Shown here: positions 1-11,469 of the stretch, in pieces
Position numbering within the stretch: the stretch's first letter is position 1
How the letters are laid out: every line of letters starts with the position of its first letter
NCBI GenBank assembly: GCA_018907035.1
Contig: JACCIC010000048.1
Location: forward strand, 2,933,501-2,997,500
DNA length: 64,000 nucleotides
Direction: 5' to 3'
DNA from: Sycobia sp. Sy_11
Lineage: Eukaryota > Arthropoda > Insecta > Hymenoptera > Epichrysomallidae
Made by a program: the position numbers and the translations under genes
Notes under the pieces: model-generated
The model's input: only the letters and a program-made list of their open reading frames with translations
What the model was told of the DNA's origin: nothing
Databases searched by the model: none

Positions 1-544
1 TTGTGAAATTTTTCTGAGAATGCTATTGAAGATATGGATGTAGGATTTGAAACGCTTAATAAATATACTCTTGAAGTACATAAAACAATATTTTTTTATT
101 TATTTTATACATTTTGTATACATGTAAAGTATGGTCAAAGCCAACATTTCAAAAAGTAGGTAACGTTGGCGTGGTCGTAAAATCTTGCCGACGGGTGGTC
201 TGAAACAAAAAAAATCAAATAGTTGTATGTTCAATATGACTCCAGAAACCGATCTAACTAGAATATTTTGTGTACCATCAAAATCAACAAAATGGCGGCT
301 AAAATACGAAAGAAAAAAAATTGCTTTTTCCGTCTTTTTTTGCAATAAAAATATAGTTAGAATTAAAATTTTAAATTGATTATAGTTAGGTTGGTTGATA
401 CAAACATAGAATATATGTTCAATATTTCACGAAGATCGGTTTAATAGTTTTTTAGCTTTTACGACCTCGGTACTTGAAAACGCTGTTTTGAGAAAAACGC
501 TTTTAAAGTTTTTGTAAGTGAAAAATCGTAGAAAAAATTATTTT

Positions 545-1190
545 ACGCTCAATGAGCGATGGCTGGGCTATACAATAAGACTTTAACTTCTTCCAGGCGA
601 ATATTTTCATCTAATTTAGCCTGTTTTTTAGAGTTCTGTTCTCCTTAGAAGCTTCAGTCAAGCGGTGATTCTCTCGAACGATGCGCTGTTGGTCGCGCAT
701 ATTGGCAAACTGCATGGCCGATTGTTTAGCCGATTTTCAGGCCCATAATTTCCATTATTTTCAAAAGTGGGCTGAATCCTTCATTAAAAATGCAGGCAGC
801 AGTGAGGCATGCAATTTTAACGATTTTTTTTTATTATAGACATGCTTCGATGCCATAGCCCAAACAGTTGTTGTTATTTTGAGCGTTTCTGCCCAAACAT
901 ATCTCCAGCAATTCTGTTCTTGTTTAATCTTCGTAAATAGAAACAGAACACACTGCCCAATGTGAGAGCATTGAAAACACAATAAAAAAATGAATAAAAG
1001 AATAATCACCAGTATTATCAACTTTCACATCAAAACTCGGATCGTTAGACTTTTTCAGTTTTGCTGCTGACGTACTTATGTTACTAGTACCTCCTTCGTC
1101 AGTGAATCTGTTTCCGTCAAAAGAACTTTTCTAGTTCTAGATGGACGACTAGAAGTTTTCTGTGCACGATACACTTTCTTCGTATCCATT
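545..1190 (-). pseudogene. Decayed coding relic of unknown, probably transposon, family
   Basis: On the minus strand the reading frames line up into one interrupted protein-like stretch. A possible start lies near 1190 (MDTKKVYRAQKTSSRPSR), a middle section (FNEGFSPLLKIMEIMGLKIG) lies at about 720-800, and a charged helical tail (QFANMRDQQRIVRENHR) at about 640-710. At least one frameshift near 730 and several stops separate them. The tail, with its basic and acidic residues and regular spacing, looks like real past coding sequence rather than chance. I cannot name the family; multicopy insect transposon-associated proteins have tails of this style, but that is only an impression. The neighbouring piggyBac relic lies on the opposite strand and is not obviously part of the same element. 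Confidence 0.3.
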
Positions 1191-2714
1191 GCGAATAGAT
1201 AGATGCTTCACTTTTGAACTTCGAATCATGACTGATTCTCCACTACTGAAATACAGAACTGAAATACATAAGCAAAATTCTAAAGGGAAAGTAATATTGA
1301 GAAGCGAAGGTATATATTTTGATGAGAATATATATAGGTGAAATGATTTACAATAGGGCAAGAGCTGCTGCAGCGAACAAGGACAGGTAGATGGCTTATC
1401 CGGCGCGCACGCTGGGCGGGTCGGAATAGTGCGCTCAAGTACGTGCGTTCGAAAGGTGAAAAAGTATAGTTAGACTACCTGAATCTTTCAAAAGTTTTGA
1501 GCTAACATTCTTGAATATACTTTCGAGAAATTAAAAAAAAAATACATTTTTTTTCAAAGTTGTAAAGTAGAATACTGCCTTAAGTGCTAAGATTGCCTTT
1601 GTATAATTCACCGGATTTTTGTAAATTCACAGAGTTTTCACAGGGAAGCTATAAAGGCTTTATATTAATCCATATATTATCATTTTCGGACATGTCGAGG
1701 GAAGAAGTTGGATGACCAAGTGTAGGCTTTCTTCTGACCCCTTTTCTCATATCCTTGCAATTCCTTCGATGTAAATATATAGATAAAATATATAGTTATA
1801 TAGAGAAAATTGCTTGTCTTCTGCAATTCGTTCTATCCAAACTGATATATATATATAGTAGTTTCCATAAATTTTTATGTCAAAAAAATAATAAAAGGAG
1901 GAATAAATTCATTAAATTATTTCCCTTATCAGATTGAAACACTCAATTAATTCATCCCAATTCATATATTCATATATCAAACTTCAGATTCCGTGTAAAT
2001 GGGACGAGGGTGAAACATAATATATTAAAATTTATAAAATTAAAACTTATTAGATTTCGAGGAGTATCTTCCATTGCTAACTGAAATCTGACAAGAAAAG
2101 GTTGATTACGAATCTTTACAGGGAAGTAATCCTAATAATAAGTACCTTGAACTTTTACAGGCGAATCTCAATCAACCACATAGAAGCTGAATCAACCCCT
2201 TGGGTTCCGTTGTAGCGAAGAAACACGCCGAATACTCAGGTACATGTATATGCATGATTTTGTAGAGTATTATAGCCATGAAATAGTGTCTCCTAAAACC
2301 CATGCGTAAGTAACCCAAAGGCATACTGGAGGGGGTGACGCGCTCGTGAGTCTGTTTCTAATATCAAAAGAGGCATCGAGCATAACTCATGTGCACTCGT
2401 CTAAATGAGAAAATAAGATTGTTTCTGTAAGCCTCTAGAGAAAGGCCCTATCATGTCACAATATATTTTTAACGAACCTTCTTTACAGAGGTACGTTGTA
2501 ATTAACTTGAACTAAATTAAAACTAAAAACAAAACGTTCTTGGAATCTCACTGTTTTATTCATGTCAATTTTGATTCATTATCTCGCTCTTATGAAAAAA
2601 TTTACTAGCTAATAAATAAAGAATTACAAATTAGAAAAATAATCCTCGAGTTTGTCTTGAACTTCAGTACTAAAGCTGTGGTAGCGAGTTCCCTCTCTTC
2701 TCGTAATTGTGTAA
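1191..2714. other. AT-rich sequence with no recognisable gene
   Basis: Frames on both strands are short and low in complexity. A short GC-richer patch near 1385-1460 shows no reading frame or known motif. Confidence 0.5.
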
Positions 2715-2752
2715 ATAGTGATTCTAATAGTGATTCTAATAGTGATTCTAAT
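2715..2752. repeat. Three tandem copies of a 12-bp unit
   Basis: The unit AGTGATTCTAAT is repeated three times in direct succession without mismatch. No function is apparent. Confidence 0.8.
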
Positions 2753-3222
2753 TAATTGTAACATAATGTATTTAGAAATATTTTAAAAATAAGCAATTAC
2801 TTATAAGCAAACTTATTAGAGCGTATATACTTATAACGGGCAAGGGTATGCCTTGATCAATAGTAATAATTGAACTGAAAGTTTGTAGGTATACATGCGT
2901 CATAATTTTAACAAAGAAGTGCGCATAAATGTAGATCCCGTGTATATAAGATCGTATATAATATCAAAAATTATTCACGTAGGAACTGTTTTTTTTTTTT
3001 TGCTAAGTAAATCTTGTTTTATTATAGGTTATATTATCAGAGGTTTCGAGCGCACAGCAGGTACTGGACGGTCAGTTTTCATGTTTACTGGGTAGGCAGC
3101 TGCTCGCAATCCTAGTAGTGGTGGTAGTAGGGTAGCCTAGCTGCGTTACTATAGCACTGAGGCCTTTGGGACAGCTGCAGCTCAGTTCGGAGTGTCTAGT
3201 CGAAGGGGAAAGACGTGTATAG

Positions 3223-4698
3223 CAACGAGAGCCGCTTTTCATAATGTTTGTCCGCCAAAGAAGCGGCCCGGCTAGATCGACAGAAACATTATCAGTAGTT
3301 GACACTTTCAAAAATATTATATCAGTTGAAATAGTAGATCTCATAGTTCGTTATACAAATCAAAAGGCAAAGCGTGTGTATGATACTTATAACTCGACGA
3401 ATCCGAATTCTACTAGGTCGTAGTGGCCCGTGACTACACAAGAAATATACGCGTTTATTGGGATTTTGATTGCTTCGGGGGCGAATAATTCAAACACCGA
3501 TCATACAAATGAAATGTGGAAAAGTACTTCTTATGCTCTTTATCGTGCAACGATGGGTTTGAAAAGATTTCGCGCTATATTACGATTTATTCGTTTTGAT
3601 GATGAAAATACGCGCCAAGCACAAGCACAAGAGGATAAAGCTGCTCCTATTCGTGACATATAGACGATGCTCAATGCAAATTTGACTGAAATATATAAAG
3701 CAACAGAGAACTTAACTATCGATGAGCAGCTTTATCCTTTTCGCGGTCACACCAAATTTACGTAGTACATTCCTTCAAAGCCTGCTAAATACGGCATCAA
3801 AATTTGGTGAGTTTGCGACGCTGAGAACGCGTATCTTTTGTTCGGAATTATTTATACTGGCAAAGTGGGCAATGTTCGCGAGAAAAATCAAGGAGAGAGA
3901 GTCGTGAAGGAACTTGTAGCTCAGTTCAAAAATAGTGGAAGAAATATTGCGATGGACAATTTTTTTACTACCTTGCCTGTTGCTAAACATTTGTTATCGT
4001 GAAGATTGACAATCACTGGTACTTTGAAAAAACATAAGCCTTACATTCCTAAAGAAATGGCTCCTAATAAATCTCGAGAACAACACTCTTCTCTTTTTGG
4101 TTTTCATGAACGTAACGTTACTATTTGCTCATATATACAGAAAAAGAAAAACACTGTTATCTTACTTTCTACTATGCACTCCGATACTGCTGTGAATGAC
4201 GACGAGCAAAAGAAGCCACACATGATTACTTATTATAATAAATACAAAGCTGGTGTTGATACAATGGATCAGATGGTAGGCAGATATAGCACTCACAGAC
4301 GCACTCAGAGGTAGCCACTCGCTTTGTTTTTTAACATTTTAGACATTGCTGCACTTGCAGCGTATATAGTTTACTATGAAAACAATAATATGATCAGGAA
4401 AAAGACCCATCAGCGTCATATTTTTTTACGTCAATTGAGTGAAGAACTATGTAAGCCTTCGATTGAAGACCGCTCTTTAAACAATCAAATCGTGTGCCAC
4501 CACTCAACGAAGAACGCGGTCGAGGACATACTCGGAGTTCACGTAGGTCTTGTGCCTGCCGCTAAAAGAGATTATGAGCCTCGCGATACTACTGGTAGAT
4601 TGAAAGTAACAGGCTCTTGTCATCTTTGCTATAGATTGACAATCAAAAGACGTAGAAAGACCAGAAAGAGTAGAATGTCAGAAACCCGTATGCGATGA
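3223..4698 (+). pseudogene. piggyBac transposase, broken by nonsense codons
   Basis: This encoded a piggyBac-type cut-and-paste transposase (DDE_Tnp_1_7 family) that inserts at TTAA. An ATG at 3244 opens a frame reaching the TGA at 4696, about 484 codons with no frameshift but six internal stops, beginning at 3421, 3661, 3763, 3808, 4000 and 4312. Family landmarks are clear: EIYAFIGILIASG near the start of the conserved domain, TIDEQLYPFRG, AMDNFFTTLP, and YKAGVDTMDQMVGRYS. The three catalytic aspartates of the family (DEQ, DNF and DQM contexts) are all still present. Several stops sit where the family normally has tryptophan, which fits TGG to TAG/TGA point mutation. The length is slightly short for the family (usually around 550-600 residues), so the N-terminal acidic region may be missing or upstream of 3223. 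It is certainly non-functional as written. Confidence 0.9.
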
Positions 4699-4914
4699 AC
4701 ATTCTTCAACAAAAGTATTGTGCTCTGATTACGTTGACTAAATGTAAAATTATTCATTTTCAACATTGGAATTAATAAATTACGTTTATTAATAAATCCA
4801 TTACGTTTAACTTAATAACTATTTTAATTATTTATTTATAAATCTGTATTATATAATTATCATATTTTTAATTAACATTGCTCATTTCCAAGTTAATACG
4901 TCACTTATTTTCTA

Positions 4915-5142
4915 GTGGGTACCCGGGTACCCGGTTGTTCCCCAGAGTTACTTTTTTTCAACAGCTGAATTTTCATTAACAAAAAATTTTTTTTTATACA
5001 TCTAATATAGCCAACAGCTTCTGAAAACGTTAAATCGTGGGGATACGGAGCCTCGGATCGGAGAAAATTTTTTTCAAAGAGTAATCGATAAAAATGTAAC
5101 GTGGTGAGTACCGGGGTACGCGGTTGTTCACATAAGGGTTAA
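4915..5142 (+). mobile_element. piggyBac right end with subterminal repeat and TTAA site
   Basis: The sequence ends in GGG followed by TTAA at 5139-5142, as expected for a piggyBac terminus (CCC...GGG ends duplicating TTAA). A GGTACCCGGTTGTTC-type motif occurs twice, near 4920-4942 and again, slightly altered, at 5114-5131, giving a subterminal direct repeat. It lies about 440 bp after the transposase relic and in the expected orientation. I could not find a matching left end between 2000 and 3220, so that end is probably lost or diverged. Confidence 0.65.
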
Positions 5143-5640
5143 TAGTGTATTTTGTTAAATAAATCTAGACTACTTCGTTAAATTCACTAATAAATTGATT
5201 GCGTTCGATTTCAATCATCTTAGTTTAATGGGATTTAAATCCACCATTAAATTCAGGAACTGAAGTGAATACAGTGTATCGCTATGATGGATTTATCGTC
5301 TTGGATTTTTACTTTTTTATAATTTTCACTCAATAATGGTATTTATAAATGGAATATAATCTCAGCAAATTATTTTAGCATTAATCTTGTTTGTATTAAT
5401 CTATATTATGGAATCTTTGCCAATTGTTAAATTTATTATCAATGTGATTAATTAAGATGATGTTCTTCTCAAGAAAAAAAGTTTTTTATACCATGGATTT
5501 TAATTCTTTTTCTAAGGTACTACTATGAAGTGCATCTTAAACATAAAGTTAAATTATTGGAGTAATATTTTAGGACTGCTTTAGAATTATTATTGTTATT
5601 GTTAGTATTATTGTCGTTATCATTATTATTTTTATTTTGA
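5143..5640. other. AT-rich sequence, nothing recognised
   Basis: No coding frame of note. It ends in ATT-rich simple sequence near 5588-5665. Confidence 0.5.
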
Positions 5641-5644
5641 TTTT

Positions 5645-5745
5645 TATTATTGTTGTAATTATTTTAATTGTGCTTTTGTCGACTGCTTATATACACATTA
5701 ATAAATATTTTCATTGGTCTTACAGTATATTTTAGAGCATGGTAT
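5645..5745. repeat. Member of the GGTCTTACAG repeat family
   Basis: It carries the family signature AATTGTGCTT followed by TGTCGACTG and, about 25 bp on, ATTAATAAATATTTTCATTG leading into GGTCTTACAG. The same block, with small changes, recurs near 10.2, 12.36, 31.06, 33.79 and 35.58 kb. Only one terminus is recognisable here. Confidence 0.5.
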
Positions 5746-5940
5746 TAATAATAAGTATAAAAGGGAGAGTCTTGAAAGTATTCACATTTCCTAGAATCAA
5801 AATAATGTGAATTTAATGTTAGAGTCTACTAAATTTGATAACATTTATCATTTCTTATGAAATTGATTGGTTTTGAACATTTTGTGTGGAGGGGGATTTT
5901 ATATTTAATTTATTAAATTTGGTAGTGAGGATAGGGTATA

Positions 5941-6345
5941 CGAGGTGTGTTTAAAAAGTAACTAGAATTTTTAAATTTCGCAGGTTTGGAGAGCCCACCT
6001 GTATAAAATTTTTTTTATTATGTTGATACGCATGCCGCTGAAGTACGATAAAATTTTCAGCAATATTCATTGCTTACTTTTTAAGTGGCAGCCGCTAACG
6101 TTAGACCTGTTTTTTCCAGCTCGGCGATTTTCGTTTGTGAAAAAAAATGAAGCAAAGAATTTGTATTTAATTTTGCGTAAAAAATGAAATAAAGTATAGT
6201 GAAGTTTGTAAAATGTTAACAAACGCATATGGTAAGTCTACTATGAGTAAAACAAGTATTTACGAGTGGTATAAGCGTTTCCAAGATGGCCGCGAAAACG
6301 TTGAAGATGACGAACGACTTGGACGCCCAAGCACATCAACAACAT
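5941..6345 (+). pseudogene. mariner transposase N-terminal fragment
   Basis: A Tc1/mariner transposase remnant. The TA dinucleotide at 5939-5940 is followed by CGAGGTGTGTTTAAAAAGTA, which has the form of a mariner terminal inverted repeat. From an ATG at 6147 one frame runs to about 6345 with a single TAA at 6168. It includes SKTSIYEWYKRFQDGRENVE and DDERLGRPST, the helix-turn-helix and linker region that binds the terminal repeat in this family. No catalytic domain follows: sequence after about 6345 is unrelated, so two thirds of the gene and the other terminus are missing. It differs in terminus and strand from the mariner piece at 7.1 kb and is not the other half of it. Confidence 0.8.
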
Positions 6346-7063
6346 ATAATAAATATATTCATAAGTGTGAAAAAATAAACTGCTAATAATTTCAGAATTT
6401 GTTTTTATGTAAAGTATAAAAGTGCGGGAGAATAAAACCACGTATAAAGTTAATATTTATGAGCGGATAGTTTTACCAAATGGGAGGGCTCAAAAAAGTC
6501 AGAAGGAGATTGTCCATAAATACCAATCTTCTTTAATGCTTGACGGGTGGAATCGCAGCTACCGCGATATCATAATCTTCTGAGGATGCTTACGAAATGG
6601 CTCGTAAATTTTTATCTATCGATAATTGGTGCTTTAAATTTTATACCCAAAACCAATATTGATACCTCCATTCTACGAGGAAAATCTACCGTTCAGACGA
6701 GATCAATATCTACTTAAAATCTAACGTTCTATTTATGCTTATAACATGAAGTTCCTGCATTTTGGGTAAAGAAGATAGCTAGTTGCAACCAGTTTGTTTA
6801 CACAAGGCTTTAATGCAAACATTTTTATATAATTAATTATATTACTTAATTATTACTATTATTCCATTATTAGTGATATAGATTTGCATGAAAGATGAGC
6901 TATGCAATACCGTCTTTGTCTTAAATCGCCTTTTAAGTGCTCGCGAAGAAATGATTAATGGTACTTTAGCTTCAATCCCTGAGAAGCCTCATTTTGTGTT
7001 GAAAACATGATAAATCTCCTAATTATTTTATGAAGAGTAGTTTTAATAATTAAAAGAGAATGA

Positions 7064-7070
<7 letters not shown>
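6346..7070. other. Unassigned sequence between two mariner fragments
   Basis: AT-rich, with a moderately GC-richer patch at about 6475-6610 in which I see no conserved motif. Confidence 0.4.

Positions 7071-7108
<38 letters not shown>
7071..7108. repeat. (TA)n microsatellite
   Basis: About 19 TA units directly abutting the mariner terminus at 7109. Because mariner targets TA, the element may have inserted into the microsatellite. Confidence 0.9.
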
Positions 7109-7109
<1 letters not shown>

Positions 7110-7810
7110 GAGGGCGGTTCAATAAGTACCCGTGTTAGAAATGAAGACACCATTATTTCAAAAAATTTTTTTTTATGTTTCAATATAGTCCACTTTTAGA
7201 AAGATACACTTCTCCCAACGTTGACGCCATTTTTTTAACCCCTTTAAAAAAAGGATTTTTTTGAACTCTCCAAAATAAGTCTATCTCGGCGATGACTTCC
7301 TCGTTTGAGCGAAATTTTTTTCCCGCGAGCCATTTCTTCATTTTAGGGAACAAGATGAACTCGCATGGGACCAGGTTGGGTAAATACGGGGGGTGTGGCA
7401 GAAATTGATAACGCAATTCATGCAGTTTGGTGGCGATAACTCTATATGAATGTGCTGGTGCGTTATCGTGATGAAACAACACCTTTTTTCACCAAATGTG
7501 GCGGTGTCTCCTTCAATTTTTGTCGAAGCAGTCCAATAACTCACTGTAGTATTGTCCAGTGATCATTCTTGCTTTTTCTAAAAAGTCCATCAGGATGATG
7601 CCCTTCGCATCTTAAAAAACCGTCGCTATGACCTTTTCGGCCGATGGGGCCGTCTTCGCTTTCTTTGGAGCAGATTCACTGCAAAATATCCATTCTTTTG
7701 ATTGTTATTTAGTTTTTGGTGTGTAATGATGAATCCAGGGTTCATGAACGATGACATCTTGATACAAAAAGTCCATCGGGCCGACAATTTTTTCATAGCC
7801 AACTTTCATT
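7109..7810 (-). pseudogene. mariner transposase, 5'-truncated and catalytically dead
   Basis: Minus-strand mariner element. CGAGGGCGGTTCAATAAGTA beside a TA at 7107-7108 is its terminal repeat. Coding sequence runs from about 7805 down to 7180. Recognisable parts in order are PWIHHYTPKTK, KVIATVF followed by a stop and DAKGIILMDFLEKAR, GQYYSELLD, FHHDNAPAH, and a proline-rich motif then PKMKKWLAGKKF. The family needs three aspartates. The second (HHDNAPAH) is present. The third, in the usual PDLAP context, is Asn here (LPNLVPCE). The first, usually followed by E-P/K-W, reads VIVHEPW with His. Local frame disturbance near 7480-7510 adds more stops. The first third of the gene (DNA-binding domain) and the other terminal repeat are absent. 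Confidence 0.87.
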
Positions 7811-9185
7811 TATTCTCAAGTTATTGTAACTAGATATTAATAATACAATATTATAAAATATTAAGGGACTTGGCTATTTTATAATAATCGAGTTACAAAA
7901 TTGAGACCAACAAATGACGATGTATATCGTAGTCAAAAAAGCTTGCAAGCGACACCTCTATGATTATTTAAGACAATTAAACATTAATATTAATATTAAA
8001 AAAACATTATTAGTTAACAAATATAAAAGTAATATGGTAGACAAAAGTAGAATTTCGGGAATCGTGTGCTTTGACTGTAATAAGACTCGTAGGAAAGAAG
8101 ATTTAACTTCGAATATCATACAAACTGTATTATTACAAATTTTCTAGGAGGAATTTCATACTGCCTATTAATTTATCTCTCTGTATAATCCCACTTATCT
8201 TCCCATTTGTAATATGTATATACGTAAGTATACGTACCAATTTCAAATTCAAAACTCTGCCTGTCACCAACAAATCTGAAAACTATTTCTTCAAAAATGC
8301 TTTGTGATATAAGTAAATAGTAAATAGTAGTGATAATAAGTAAAAAGTTTATTACCTCTATTGCGTAAGGCAGTGAGTCTTTAAATCTCGTTTTCGTTTA
8401 TTGTTAACTCTTTTTGAATATGTATTTTAAACAAGGAAAATATATCTTACGCGTTAAAATTATATTATTCTATGTTCGATGTTCTATGTAGTAGATAATC
8501 GTTTATGAATTATGATACAATTATAAAAAATTTTTTTAGAGAATTTTCTTAACATATATTCAAAGTAGGTTTAAATTTAAATAAAAAAGATTGTTTATTC
8601 ATTGTGCCATTATGGGGTGGTATGGTAATTCGCGAAAATATTTTGTTTTTTAAGAGTATTAATCATTAAATATTTTAAGCACTGAAATTCTGACAAATGA
8701 AAGAGTAAAACATTGAATTCAGATAAATGACAGTCACAATTTATAAATTTACATTTATATAGAGTTCATAACTGTAAAAATCTATTTGGTTTACTTATGA
8801 ACGTAAACATAATTCGTTGAAGTACGTATTCTAAAAATGTTGACCTTTATAGCCCTTTTAATTGTCAATATTTAATTATATAATCAAATTCTTAGCCATT
8901 AACTTTTTATATGCTCAGTATTTATAAATTAAAATGTTTAATTTATCTCTGTATTCTGTAAATACTTTTCTCCTTTATTTTTTATTAGCCTAAAAAATAA
9001 TTAAATTTATGAGCTTCGAAGCTTGAACAGTGGATATTACGAGGCTTTTTTATTTTTCATTCAAAAATTAGAGGCATTGGTTTTACAGTGGGAGCACAAC
9101 TTTTTTGTAATTTGTTTAAAATAACTAACAGACGTTAATACTTTATAAACAAGATTATTAGCAAATAAGATCTTGAAATTTAGCC
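7811..9185. other. AT-rich sequence with no recognisable gene
   Basis: An open frame at 7914-8147 codes for a 77-residue, low-complexity, lysine/asparagine-rich peptide with no family resemblance; I treat it as chance. The rest is featureless. Confidence 0.5.
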
Positions 9186-9189
9186 AATC

Positions 9190-9660
9190 AAAATTCTCAA
9201 TTTCGTCTTGAAACTACAATGATCGACCGAGTTATGGCATAGCATAACGGACCTTTCGTCAATTCGATTTTGATCCCATTCGTCCATAGACGTAAGCGAC
9301 TGATACAGATTACTGCGGAAAATCCGTTTCACCAATGGAAATGGAAGCTCCACGAGCTCTCCCCAGTCCGCTCCACATAGAAATGACTGAAGCTCGTAAC
9401 AACCAAATCAACTAGACGGAAAGTAACTACGAACTGTTCTGCCTGGCATTTCTTCCGTTGGGAGGGCGATCATCTATTTGAGCCGCAATTAGAGGGACAC
9501 AGGATAGGGTAGCGGGAAGAGCTCTTTCTACATAAAAAAAGAGCTGTTGGTCGTAGATTCTGAAACGAATAGAGGAGGGGGTAGATCCGACTTTGTCGTT
9601 CGAAACAAAGCAGTTGGTATACGTGCGAAGAATTTGCTTTAACGGCTTGTAGAAGGCTTG
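9190..9660. other. GC-elevated unique segment without open frame
   Basis: This stretch is visibly richer in G and C than its surroundings and lacks microsatellites. It contains no long reading frame, and I do not see tRNA or snRNA signatures. It could be an ancient transposon piece, an exon or a conserved non-coding element; the sequence alone does not say which. Confidence 0.3.
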
Positions 9661-10188
9661 TCGAAGAGTTATGTTTTTTTTAGTCCGGAAGCCAGCGATA
9701 TTTTTATGCCATATATTTATCCTTGGCCGAAAATTAGTTTAAATGATTCGTTTCAATATCCTCTAAAGCGCAGTGATCGTCCTCTGCGTTAATTAATCTG
9801 GATGAGGCAAGGCCAAGTACCCAAACTTTATGAAAATGTTAAAAAATTGAAAAATCCAGGATTTATGAAATAATTTTGAGTTAAGAAGAAAATTTTTCAA
9901 ACAAAAGTTGTAAATCCTATTGAAGCAAATTTTCTATATTCTATCCAGTTTTGCTCTAAAGCTAATAATGATGAAGATAAACGCAATTAATTATGAATAT
10001 TTCGAGCTGCTATCAACCTAAGTCATAGTCGATACGTCAGGGACCTACCTCGCCGCTCAGATCATACATGGAAAAAGTACTTTTTAAATTTAAATTTTGC
10101 TCATAAAATTATAGTTTTAATGCAAAAATATATCGAATGTAAAAAATTTATTTTAGGTAGATCTCCAAATTTTGTTTGAAATAATCTT
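9661..10188. other. AT-rich sequence, nothing recognised
   Basis: No coding frame, repeat or RNA signature identified. Confidence 0.4.
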
Positions 10189-10194
10189 TAAAAT

Positions 10195-10333
10195 ACTTTA
10201 ATTGTGCTTATGTCAAGTGTATTAAGATAAATTAATAAATATTTATATTGGTCTTACAGTCCAATTAATACACCTGTATCAATTTTAATTTATTTAATTA
10301 GACTGTAAGACCAATATAAATATTTATTAATTT
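10195..10333. repeat. Fold-back copy of the GGTCTTACAG repeat family
   Basis: Two 33-bp arms, 10229-10261 and 10301-10333, are perfect reverse complements, separated by 39 bp. Each arm runs from AAATTAATAAATATTTATAT into GGTCTTACAGTC. The same terminus is found singly or in pairs elsewhere in the window. This looks like a minimal internally deleted member with both inverted termini. Confidence 0.85.
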
Positions 10334-11464
10334 AAAATAATTTTTAACAAACTCTCTATTATTTTAGATACTATCATTTATTTATTATTATATACAAAGT
10401 TTTTAATGCTTTGCACTATTTCACTATTTCACAATTTCAGCCAATTTGATGTATAATATTAATGTTCCAAAGCTCCAAAAATTATTTGTAAAAACTTTTT
10501 CCTAATTGTTATAAATTTTTCATTAACATAAATCAAAAATACTAAAATACAATAACGGTGAAGGAAATTTATTATATGAAAGTATGGTAGTGACATACCT
10601 ATATACATATAGTTTATTTCTTTAAAAATTACAGAATTTTTTTCTAGAATAATTTATAAATTATTACAATAATATACACAGCTCTTTAATTTATAATAAT
10701 TAGATATTTGTATTGTATTATAATGCATGCGATAAAATCATTTAAAATTGCTTGCAAAATTACAGAAATTATGTACGATCGTATCACGTTCTGTCAGAGA
10801 ATCATATAACAGATAAATAAGACAAAAATTATTCAAATAACAATAATATTCTGGAAAATTTATTAGGTAATTCGATGACAGTGCACCACACGAGATATCC
10901 ATCGTGTTCTAGGTCCCCGGCTAAGTATTTTAAATTGAATCACAATAAAGGATAGAGCTATATAACTACTGTTCGCACTCTATTTGTTCCTATTTTTCAC
11001 ATCCACTCGAATTGACAGATTATAGAATCGGAAGCATTTTCAAATGATTTAATACTGGATAGAGAAACGGGTCTAAATACTTCAAGATTGTGCCTGCGTA
11101 CACAATTTTTTACTATTATGAAGCTTCTGTGGAATTTTAAATAATAATTATATAATTAATAACATATAAGTAACAAGAACTTCGTTGTTTTGTTTATGTT
11201 TTATCGACCTATCGTAGAATCACTTTCATTCTCTTCTCTGAATTTCATATACTCCAAATTAGTATAACAATTAAAAATTCAATAGGAACACGACAGATAT
11301 CTAAAATGAAAACTTTAATAATAGCTTGAGAATATGCGAGACGAGGCTTTCAAAATTTGTAGTTCAAAAAATTGAATAATTAAGAAAATATAGTGTATTA
11401 ACTAATCAACTTTCGATGAGATTTGACTATTTGATTACCGTCACTTTAAGAGGATTTAAATACG
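10334..11464. other. AT-rich sequence, nothing recognised
   Basis: No significant frames on either strand; short GC-richer patch near 10870-10920 without a known motif. Confidence 0.4.
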
Positions 11465-11469
11465 AGACA

